Source: Cyanodermella asteris | Lineage: Eukaryota; Ascomycota; Lecanoromycetes; Ostropales; Stictidaceae | Reading direction: 5' to 3' | Length of the DNA stretch: 64,000 nt | NCBI GenBank assembly: GCA_900618795.1 | Contig: UYJD01000001.1 | Coordinates: forward strand, 1,647,236 to 1,711,235 | Shown here: one piece after another, positions 1-8,634 of the stretch | Layout: every line of letters begins with the position of its first letter | Position numbering within the stretch: the first letter of the stretch is position 1 | Notes under the pieces: generated by a model | What the model was told of the DNA's origin: nothing | Database searches by the model: none | What the model saw: the letters and a program-made list of their open reading frames with translations, nothing else | Position numbers and translations under genes: made by a program

Positions 1-545
1 GACAGCAGCGCGCAATGCATGCGTGCGTGCACGAGCAGTCGCGCTGCCAACGTGATGGGAAGGGAAGGGAATCTCCACTTAGAGCTGGTCGGCCGGATCC
101 GGCAGGCCAGGTTGAATTGAATATGTTCAAACATTATTGCCTTTTCTTTGTTTTGTTCGCGTTTCGGATGTTTTACTGCAATGACGATGAGATGTTGTGC
201 GCGGCAACAAAGGATGGGCGCAGACGTGATGAAAGAAAAACACCTTGTACCGTCTTCCCGATCCGGAAGTTCTGAAGCTGAAAGTCTCCTTTGTCTCGAC
301 TGCATGCGTATTAATCCCGGTTCAGAATGTAGTTTATGGCATGAACGGCCACGACAGGTCCTTGCTTTTCCTTCTTATTTTTCCCGGAAAGTCTTTGAAC
401 TCACCGAAATATTGTACCACGTCGCCACCAATTTTTCGATTTCAATTGAGTCTGCCGAGAGTCTGTTTGTTTGTGCTGCCCCTGTATAGCATCTACGCTA
501 CCAATATCGTCGACGAGCGAGGCTCAAGGCCGACTCCGACATAAA
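1..545. other. upstream region of the kinase gene, no gene seen
   Basis: Only short overlapping frames with no recognisable composition are present. The stretch probably holds the promoter and 5' leader of the kinase that begins at 546. I see no tRNA, repeat or clear TATA element. Confidence 0.5.
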
Positions 546-3256
546 ATGCCACCAAAACGAAGCCGAGCTCCCAAGGGGGTCGTCTCTACGCCAGCGCCTC
601 CAAGACGCTACCCTGGGAGGGGTGCACGCGCCGAGGCGCTGCCAAAGCCCGAGGAGGCTCAGGCAAGCCCCGATGAGAATCAGCATGAACAGGGGGACGC
701 TCAGCCGAATCCAGGCGAAGTTGACGATACGGAAGACATTGCTGCCAGGGCCGTGGCTGCTGCCAGATCCAAGGCTGCCGCCAATGCTGCTCTGGCCTTG
801 GGCGACGCTCTAGGCGCTGAAGGCGACGAAGGAGGGAAAGTCTCGGGAAAAGGCAGCCGAAAGAGACCGAGCGATGATGAAGATGAAGACAAAGAGCTTG
901 GCGACGAGGACTCTGGAAAGAAGAAGGCGAAGACTGGAGGAGGGTCGACGGGTGCCAGGAGGCAAGTTGCATTCAAAGTGCCTGACGTCGGCCCTGGTGA
1001 GCAAGCACCGCATAGGGGAGAGAGTGCTGGTTCCCCACCCCAACGCCGCACCCCGGCTGTCAAGGACTCGGCCTTGGCTGTCAACCAGCGAGCATTTGAC
1101 GAAGCTTTTATTGAGCAGCAAGGTGAAGGGGCACCGGCCCCGGTTGATATCGCCCTGCAAGTTTCACCACAAGCAGACTCATCAGGTCGGAGCCGAAGAA
1201 GCAGCAGTCTTGCCTCCAATGCGGCATTGCTCAAGATCAAAACCGTCTTTGGGGAGATGTACGAATGGAGCACGGCAGACGAACTCGCTAGTGGTGGGCA
1301 AGGGGCGGTCTTCTTGGCCAGGCCGATCGAGGACAAAGCACAAGCCACGGGCAGAGCGAAGAACAAGAAAGAGACAAAAATGGACAAGGAGAAGAGGAAG
1401 GAGGAGGAAAAGAAGAAGAAGATGATGGTTGCAGTCAAGGTCATGTCAAACTGGAATACATTCTTGGCGGATTCGGACGCAAAGCCCAATAACAGACATT
1501 TCATGCGACGACACCTCATCTCTCGAGATCGTAGGATGGCAACCAGCGAGTTTCGACTGGGTGTCAGAGCGAATCCAAAACTAGTCCAGGATGCAGCAAA
1601 TGAGATTAGGATCCTTTCGAGCTTGAACAAGGTATGCCCCATCCCAAGAGCCTGGAACGATAAGTGCTGACCTTCATTTTACAGAAATCCGACAAAAGCC
1701 CGTACATATGTGACTACATAGCGCATGCAAGCAACGAGGAAAGGACTGTCATGTTCATGGAGCTCGCTCTCGGAGATCTCGGTTACTTGATGAGCGACTG
1801 GCATGACGGTTTCTATTCACTTGCCGGGCAACCCGACAAGGACATGTACAAGCGCAGGTCTCTTGTCATTTGGGACGCGTATCATGATTTGTTCGAGGCT
1901 CTCAAGTACATCCACGGCCAAGAACCTTATGCCCTGGCCCACAGAGATGTCAAACCAGCGAACATCCTCTTCTTTCCCGCTCCGAAACCCAAGAAGGGAG
2001 AACCACAACGCGCATCGGCGGCGGCTATGCCCTCAGAAGAGGTGCTCGATCGGGAGGGAAAACCGATAAACCTGAAGCATGGATGGATCTTCAAGCTGGC
2101 AGACTTTGGCCTGGCTGTCAGGGGCAGCGAGCTTGCCGTGGCCGGCATTGGAACCAGGGAATATATGGCCCCAGAGGTGCACAGATGCGACGTCTGTGCC
2201 AGAGACCAGGATCGCGAGTACTACGAGAAAAACCCGGACGAGGACCGGATGGATCAAGCGCCGATACTGTACGGGTACAATGGACGTGCCCACTACAGCG
2301 TCGACGTGTACGCGGCAATGGTCACCATCCTGGGCCTGGCTCTGCCTAAGGAATTTGTAAAGCTCAGAAATAAATACTGTTACGGGAATGTCACCATTCC
2401 GGGGCCGGGATCACCATCGTCGTCGCCGCCGGCGCCGGCGCAACCGTCACCGTCACCTCCACCACCTTCGCAGCAACAGCAGCAGCAACAGGAAGAGCAG
2501 CAACAACAACAACGGCCTGCACCAGGAAGCTTCCCTCTTTACCAACAGTACTGGACTGGCGGGCCGCCAGATGGTGAAGTTTTTTGGATTCCGTATGGCA
2601 GAAACCCCTTCCAATTCATCCAGGAACTACGTCAGCAGAGGGTGGCCGCTGCCCTGCCGCCGCAACAACAGGTGCCTGACGTTCCCATTATTGGAGGCTT
2701 GCCGTCGCAGCCAGGCGTGCCCTTCGCCTCCCAACAGAAGCGTCACCCCGTCAGCTCCCCGCCGGAAAACCACATTCCACGCAAAGTACGCGCCTGCCCC
2801 ATGCGGAAGTTGTTCGTCGACGACATCATCAATGGGCCAGTGGAACGGGTTCGTCCAGTGAAGGGGCTCCCGCGAAACTATTGGGAGGCTCTGGATGGTC
2901 TTCTCGAAACAGGCCCGCCCGCTCTCAGGGACTTCTGTGCTGATCTGATCAGCGAGGATCCCGCGCTGAGGTTGTCGGCGGAGACAGCGCTCACCATGGA
3001 ACCTTGGGGTGATGCTTTGTATGAGTATAGGTACGACATCCCCGTGGAGAATTCCTCCGAACTTAGCAGTCTCAGCGACGACGACGACGACGACGATGGT
3101 GCGGATGACAGAGGTGGAGCTGGAGCAAACAAGGAAGCTACAGATGGAGAACTGTCGGATTATTCGGAAGACACGGAAGTTACTGAGGCACGCAGCCCAA
3201 GTCCATTAGGCATGGATCCCGCGACAGGCTATCCGCTTAAGAGAACAAAGAAGTGA
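546..3256 (+). CDS. large serine/threonine protein kinase with low-complexity insertions
   Basis: Two exons, 546-1631 and 1685-3256, give about 885 residues. The 53-nt intron has a GTATGC donor, a TGCTGAC branch site and a TACAG acceptor, and splicing restores one frame. The start at 546 follows AATAAA-like context and is the first Met before the Lys/Arg-rich N-terminus. Kinase motifs are visible in order: a glycine-rich loop (SGGQGAV, near residue 250), VAVKVM with Lys298, HRDVKPAN at 448-455, DFG at 502-504 and MAPE near 523. The first 240 residues are disordered and charged. A Lys/Glu-rich insert sits between the glycine loop and the catalytic lysine, and a Pro- plus Gln-rich insert (about 2400-2520) splits the C-lobe. 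The tail has an Asp run (about 3078-3098). All catalytic residues are present, so activity is expected. I do not recognise the subfamily; substrate and location are unknown. It is convergent with the lysidine synthase gene. Confidence 0.85.
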
Positions 3257-3624
3257 GATCAAGGAGCAGCGGCATATTATAGAAAACGCCGGGGAGATTG
3301 CTGCGAGCATCTCGGCTTGAGCAGTGTTACAGATGTATTCGTATGACTGATGTACAGTCAATCTTTGCAGATCGATTTCTATTGCAAAATGCACATTTGA
3401 AGAGTCCTCATTCTCGTTTGATCGGAGCCTTGATTTGGGATGACGGTTCACTCACAGTTTCCCCACTTTCGGACCCGGCTTGCCTCGAGGCTTTGGTGTG
3501 CCATCAGGGAGCAGCGCATCGACCTTTCGCTTTGTACCTTTTGGGCCAGGCTTCTTACGCTGAGGAATTTCGAGTCCATCGGGCGCAGGAACGTGTTTCT
3601 GCCGGGATCGGCGCTGTGCTGCGC
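3257..3624. other. convergent 3' spacer between kinase and lysidine synthase
   Basis: This should contain the 3' ends of two convergent transcripts. On the minus strand it also carries most of a Pro-Gly-Lys-rich frame described separately (3452-3634). Confidence 0.5.
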
Positions 3625-3634
3625 TTAACCTTGT
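3452..3634 (-). other. AT-hook-like basic reading frame directly after the lysidine synthase stop
   Basis: A 60-codon minus-strand frame with no Met follows the stop of the lysidine synthase gene, shifted by -1 relative to it. Its translation is rich in Lys, Pro and Gly, with two repeated blocks (KKPGPKG and KPRGKPGPK) resembling AT-hook cores. This is not the composition expected of random 3' UTR. It could be a C-terminal extension of the synthase lost through a one-base error, a last exon reached by an unrecognised intron, or chance. It has no start codon of its own, so I do not call it a separate gene. Confidence 0.35.
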
Positions 3635-5430
3635 TCAAGGACCGAGTCAAAAGATGGTTTGAACGAGTCAAAAGCTAGTTTGGTGGGGAGCTCGAGTGTT
3701 GTAACTTCGGCTCCCTCGCCCAAGCGGCCAAGATCCTTATGAGCTGACTCAAATTCAAGCCTTCGTTTCCACTCGAGGGACTTAAAATATCGCCAAGCAG
3801 GTATCGCGTAGATCTCTGTGACGGGACCTGAATGCTTGGCCTCCTTGATTTCTTGGGACGCTGTGATATGACAAATTGCAGGAATGGCTGGAAGATAACC
3901 GTCATTGACCTTAAGCAAATGCTGATACCTGAGCTTGAGTTCGAGGGCGTCTGTTTTGGATAGCGTCTTATTTTGCAGCAAGTTTTCCATATCATGTTTA
4001 CCAAGGGGTCGTACGACGACATCACCGGATGGGATCGACAGAGCATCTGGATCAGAAAGGCGCACCCTGATCCAAAATCGGCGGTCCCACAGACACGGGT
4101 CCGGCCACTTGGGAGTTACAAGAGAGCTTTTACTGCTCTCCATCGACATTGGAACTAGCTTCAGCTCGCGATGCTTTCTCGGATTGCTGGTGGAAGGAGC
4201 AAGGCAGCGGAATTTCCACTCCAGAAGGAGCTCATCAGTGTCTTCTGACGCCTTCACGACAGCCGTTGCTTTGACATCACTAAGCAAAGGGCCTAGTTTC
4301 GAAAGTCGATGGACTTTCTCAGGGTCACGGCGCATGCGTTCTGGAGATTTGTGAATAAAGCGAAGGAATTCCACAAAGGCTGAAAACCCGGGACCTCTGC
4401 TTTTGCCTGTGATTGAAAGACCATGAGCGATATCTTGGCTAAAACGGGTTTCCATTCCCCATATTGCCAGTTCGCGGGCCGGTAGACTCAATGTCAAAGT
4501 GCCGGTGCGAGGGTCGAATCGCCTGTTACGTGCATATTCGTACATGTTCTCGACCTGATGACTTGATTCTTCATATCTCTCTTGAATGCGATGTGACAAG
4601 CCTAACAGGCGGGGTCCTTGGAAAGCCTTCGGCAAGCTGCCGTCTGCTAGGAGACGGCGAATAGCATTTCGTCGCGCTAGAGTGACAGTGCGGTTGGTCG
4701 GATCCTCACACCAAGATAAACAATGAGACTCACAAATCCGATAGAGCTCATTCTTGTGGTAGGAAAGCAAAGGCCGCATGACAGTGATGTCCAGGGCCGG
4801 CATTGGAGCATAATGTCGAACAGTAGCCCCAGACTCGGGAGCAGTCTTCCATTCCAGAGAGTCGGACGGTGCGCCAAAGTCCAGCTTGGGCGCTATGAAC
4901 TCACATTCTGGGATATGGCTTAACGGCCGCATGCCACCGATCCCTGCTTGAAAGCCGGACTTCAAGCCTCGGTCAAATACAGTCTCCGCTTGGTCATCGG
5001 CATGATGACCCATTAAAACGCAATCTATATCATGCCGCTGGCAATAAGAACCCAACTCGTTATAGCGCGCCCAACGTGCTACCGTCTCCACGGCCCCAGT
5101 GTTGGCAAGAGCGTGCTGCAAGGAACTGTCAGAGTTTATGATTGCTGCTTTGCGGCCAGTTAATTTTTCAAACTGCTGGGATGTGGTGACAGCTTCCCAG
5201 AAAGATCCCTCGCGCAGGCCGTGATTAAAAATGATGGCGTGGAGTGGCCATTTGTCACCGAAGGTGTTGTGCCACAGCCATGATAGCGCGACAGAATCAG
5301 CACCTCCGCTGAGTGCCACAGCGACACGACGTGGCTTAAGCTTGTCCAGCAGAGGCTGTACGTTGTGCCTGAATTTGTCGACCTCTCGGATTCTGGATAA
5401 GGCCCTTGCCGGTGCTGTATATGGGTTCAT
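3625..5430 (-). CDS. tRNA(Ile)-lysidine synthase, probably mitochondrial
   Basis: A single exon of 601 residues from the ATG at 5430. The frame is open further upstream to 5589, but that part overlaps the divergent promoter and reads a 12-nt repeat, so I prefer 5430. The PP-loop signature SGGADS is at residues 41-46 (ATP pyrophosphatase), followed by a GHHADDQAET block and a CEDPTNRT block, both typical of TilS. TilS converts the wobble cytidine of tRNA-Ile(CAU) to lysidine so that it reads AUA; in fungi this should serve mitochondrial tRNA. The N-terminus is basic and hydroxylated, compatible with a mitochondrial presequence. The C-terminal half has only weak resemblance to bacterial TilS domains. 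It shares a 232-bp divergent promoter with the mitochondrial SAM carrier. The frame ends just before an AT-hook-like frame that might be its real tail. Confidence 0.85.
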   Translation of the reverse strand: MNPYTAPARALSRIREVDKFRHNVQPLLDKLKPRRVAVALSGGADSVALSWLWHNTFGDKWPLHAIIFNHGLREGSFWEAVTTSQQFEKLTGRKAAIINSDSSLQHALANTGAVETVARWARYNELGSYCQRHDIDCVLMGHHADDQAETVFDRGLKSGFQAGIGGMRPLSHIPECEFIAPKLDFGAPSDSLEWKTAPESGATVRHYAPMPALDITVMRPLLSYHKNELYRICESHCLSWCEDPTNRTVTLARRNAIRRLLADGSLPKAFQGPRLLGLSHRIQERYEESSHQVENMYEYARNRRFDPRTGTLTLSLPARELAIWGMETRFSQDIAHGLSITGKSRGPGFSAFVEFLRFIHKSPERMRRDPEKVHRLSKLGPLLSDVKATAVVKASEDTDELLLEWKFRCLAPSTSNPRKHRELKLVPMSMESSKSSLVTPKWPDPCLWDRRFWIRVRLSDPDALSIPSGDVVVRPLGKHDMENLLQNKTLSKTDALELKLRYQHLLKVNDGYLPAIPAICHITASQEIKEAKHSGPVTEIYAIPAWRYFKSLEWKRRLEFESAHKDLGRLGEGAEVTTLELPTKLAFDSFKPSFDSVLEQG

Positions 5431-5662
5431 CAAGGTGGCTGTGAAATCTATTTCAAAAGCTAATTGGAAAGCTAATTGGAAAGCTGTGTGGAGCTTGCAG
5501 TTAGCTCGGCAATTTGTCCACGTGATCTCGCAATTCAACTCCGTAACAATGCCGGATACAATCTTCAACCTACTTATTGCTTTCCGCAACAGTGCGTTTT
5601 TCTGACGTCCACGACGGGAGCGTGTCTCGATCGCTATCCAAAATTGAGCTCTGATCCATTGG
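5431..5662. promoter_or_regulatory. 232-bp divergent promoter, lysidine synthase / SAM carrier
   Basis: The start codons at 5430 (minus) and 5663 (plus) face away from each other, so both genes must be driven from this interval. It contains a 12-nt tandem repeat (5456-5485). Both products are expected in mitochondria, so shared control would make sense, but that is inference. Confidence 0.6.
5456..5485. repeat. 12-nt tandem repeat, 2.5 copies
   Basis: The unit AAAGCTAATTGG occurs twice perfectly, followed by a half copy. Each unit contains ATTGG, the reverse complement of a CCAAT core, so it could be a doubled CCAAT-box (Hap complex) site. Confidence 0.75.
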
Positions 5663-6597
5663 ATGGAGTCTCGTCACGATGCCGCCGTCACGCTGAGCGC
5701 CGTCAGTCCTTACACGAAAGCTCTTTTAGTAAGCACGCGACAGCTTTCGAGCTCAAACGGAAGCTAACCAGGTTCCCCGTCCAGGCTGGAGCTGTAGCTG
5801 GCACCACCGTCGACATCTCTTTATACCCCATAGATACGTTGAAGACTCGCCTGCAGTCTTCAAAGGGATTCCGTGCCGCTGGCGGCTTTCGTGGAATCTA
5901 TGCTGGCGTGGGTTCCGCTGCACTCGGTGCTGCCCCTGGCGCCGCTTTCTTCTTCGTCAGTTACGAAGGTGTGAAGCTTCAGCTTCGCAGATGGCGAGAA
6001 GATAGAGTTTCGGGTGCCGGTGCGGTACACGGTTGGGGTGAACCTCTGGAACACATGGCGGCGGCCAGCGTGGGCGAAATAGCAGCCTGTGCAGTGCGCG
6101 TGCCGACAGAAGTGGTAAAGCAAAGAGCTCAGGCCGTGGAGTACAAAAGCAGTTTGGAGGCTTTGAGGGCGATACTTGATCAGAGAGGAAGAATTGGCCT
6201 AGTAGGAGTTTGGAGGGAGCTCTATCGCGGATGGGGCATCACCGTTCTTCGTGAGGTTCCTTTCACAGTCATACAATTTCCTCTTTGGGAGGCTATGAAG
6301 GAATGGCGAAGGCATCAGACAGGAAAAGAAAGCGTCTCAGCACTCGAGAGTGCGGTGGCAGGAAGTGTTTCTGGGGCCATTGCCGCAGCCTTCACGACTC
6401 CCTTGGACGTTCTGAAGACGAGATTGATGCTGGAGAAGGAACGAACAACTCTGGGCAAAGTGTTTACTCACGTCATGAGGACTAGCGGGCCGACGGGCCT
6501 GCTGGCTGGAATTGGACCTCGAATAGCCTGGATCTCCGCTGGTGGTGCTGTATTCTTGGGCTCATACCAGTGGGCATACAATGCACTTGGATCCTGA
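5663..6597 (+). CDS. mitochondrial S-adenosylmethionine carrier (Pet8/SAMC type)
   Basis: Two exons, 5663-5728 and 5785-6597, give 292 residues. The 56-nt intron has a GTAAGC donor, a GCTAAC branch site and a CCAG acceptor. The frame is also open through the intron from 5476, but that reading replaces the expected first helix (SPYTKALLAGAVAG across the junction) with unrelated sequence, so the spliced form is right. Three carrier repeats are visible, with signatures PIDTLKTR (Pro37), VPTEVVKQR and TPLDVLKTR. The length matches yeast Pet8 (about 284 residues). The protein imports SAM into the mitochondrial matrix in exchange for S-adenosylhomocysteine, feeding tRNA and rRNA methylation and lipoate and biotin synthesis. 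The divergent neighbour is a mitochondrial tRNA-modifying enzyme. Confidence 0.93.
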
Positions 6598-7162
6598 TCC
6601 GTCCGTTTCTATCTCGACTCAGCAGTGACCTGATGTTTGGCAAAAGATGCACCCATTCTATAGCAGGTGCTTTACGCTATGCATCAGGTGAGGCACGAGC
6701 CTTCCTTTGTTACTGCATCCCTTCATCTATGCAACAGACAGATCTCTTTTGAGAGCTAGTTCACACTTAAGATTGCACATGGGTACAGTATGTATTTTTT
6801 CGATCAATTGTTTCAGCACAAGGCTCGTGACCTTGCGTATCTCTCATGTTCAGCTCTATGTCTTTGAAACAAGCAATTGCAATCGATTTGTTTCCTCCAA
6901 GAAAAGACGTTACGTTATTCGCGAAATAAACTCATTGTTCAATGCCGACTTTGGTCCCAATAACAATGAACTTGTTGAGTGTGTCTAAAATCAAGCTTCA
7001 TCACTCCAATCAAACGATGCCTCAGCACTCACCGCACCTCGGCCGTGCCCACCACGTTCATACATCACCCAACGACGATCCCCAAACAAAATCCCCAAAA
7101 CAGCAAGCTGACCATCTCAGAAACTTATCAGCCGTCCTTCCAGCCCATACACCAGCCTCACC
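6598..7162. other. spacer, no gene seen
   Basis: It is AT-richer than the flanking genes and contains only short frames. It should hold the carrier's 3' UTR and the promoter of the gene at 7163; the last 150 bases are C/A-rich as in fungal leaders. Confidence 0.5.
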
Positions 7163-7950
7163 ATGTGCCATTTCACCCATTACTCCACCCTCTCCGGCTG
7201 CTGCCCGCACAGCGACTATAGCACCTACACCCCCTGCAACGACCTGCGCGCCCATATGAGGACTCTCAAGTCCCTAACACTGCACCTCCCCACAGGCATA
7301 CCCTCCGAAGGATCCCTCGCCGTCCGCTGCCCAAAAAGACCGACGCCAACGCCTCTCTGTCCCCGGGCACAACCCTCGACTACCATGCGTGCCCTACGTG
7401 CGTTGGCTTCCTTCAAGACCACTTCGACAGCGATACCAACATAAACTTGAACATGTGCCTCGACTGCGAAGAGGCCGATAAGCCTTCGGAGCATTTCCGG
7501 GGTATGCGCTGGTTCTACCATTCCGAGCATCCGGAACTGGTTGGTGATCTGGTCACGGATGGAAGATTCATGGATGAGGAGTTGAAGCAGGGACATCGGC
7601 TTTACTTGAATCAAGGTAGACTAGGAGCGCTCGAGGAGGCCTGCATTGATGCTGCGAATGTGGAACCATCAAGTGGGTGGGCCTTTGCGGATGCGAGGAC
7701 CTTTGGGCTGCAGAAGGCGGCAAAACGGGTCAGGGCGAAGGATCTTCCTGTACCGTCGCCGGAGATGTGGAAAGCGGGTAAGCAGAAGCGAAAGGCGTGG
7801 GAGACGGCGCATATGGGCCTTCGGAACGAGGGGCCGTTGGTGGAGCGGGTTTTGAGTGCGGGATCGAAGTATGCGCCGGGGCCAGATGCGTATGACGACA
7901 AGATCGATCTTGGTTGGGAGGGATCTGGGCGATTGAGCCTTGTGAAGTAA
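7163..7950 (+). CDS. conserved-looking hypothetical protein, frame broken once
   Basis: The start at 7163 has a good context (CACC-ATG). The first frame runs CHFTHYSTLSGCC... and reaches EGSLAVRCPK at about 7331; the second frame, one base off, continues through DYHACPTCVGF and then runs open to 7950. The frames meet at an AAAAA run (7333-7337): one extra A would give a single 262-residue protein. No intron of plausible size with GT..AG joins them. The N-terminal half has Cys/His pairs (CHFTHY, CC, CPTC, CLDC) suggesting a zinc-binding fold like small fungal proteins that begin with a CxxTH motif; the C-terminal half is charged. I do not know a function. The break is either a sequencing or assembly error or a recent disabling mutation; conserved codon-like composition on both sides favours error. 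Confidence 0.6.
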
Positions 7951-8634
7951 GTGTGGGATCCCGCGTTCGAAGTCTGCTTGTTTGGACTTTCGATCTCCCT
8001 CCTCAGGTAAGTCAACCCCCTTTTCTTTGGCTTTCTCTGCGATTTTCGATCCCGACTTTTTGGGACGATCGCTTGTCTGCAATATCGATACTACAAGGTA
8101 AACTTCGACTTAACATCTCACGGCCGTGAGCGGCAATAATGCGTAGACCGAATATCAGGCAGTAATCCGTAATGGATTTCCATTGTAACGTGAGTTCAAA
8201 CCAATCAAACACATATCACCTCGAATATCTTCGTGCACTTACATAAAGATGATGCATTGTCCTGCACATGCACCCTGTGAACTTGTCAAGCACGAAACTG
8301 CTTAGGGACAAACACTTTGAGCTACATTGAACAAAGCCAATCAAGGGCTGCTCCATTCAAACTCGCACTGTGCCAGCATAGCACACATAGCGACGTAAAA
8401 CTACTGTATAGCAAGAGATTGCCAGCTAATCTGTCTTCAAATAGATAATCATCGCAGCAATGGGTATCTTGGATCCCGCCCCGAAATGCTCCATAAGCAA
8501 ACCGTTTGCCGTCCCACGCCATGTTTCTGCAAAATAAAATCATAAGCTTCGTAAATTATGGTACCTTAACCATGAATATGTGACCGCTTCCTGGTGGAGC
8601 GGTGGGAAAGAAGGATCTTGCACGGCGGGGCTTG
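7951..8634. other. convergent 3' spacer, no gene seen
   Basis: It lies between the 3' ends of the 7163 gene (plus) and the cohesin loader (minus). No long or well-composed frame, repeat or RNA gene is visible. Confidence 0.5.

Noticed and set aside
701-1642. 313-codon minus-strand frame
   Set aside because: Antisense shadow of the kinase's first exon; Ser/Leu/Phe repeats mirror the Lys/Glu codons.
5476-5784. A longer N-terminus for the SAM carrier, reading straight through to 5785
   Set aside because: It runs through a clear 56-nt intron and the divergent promoter; the spliced start at 5663 gives the expected first helix.
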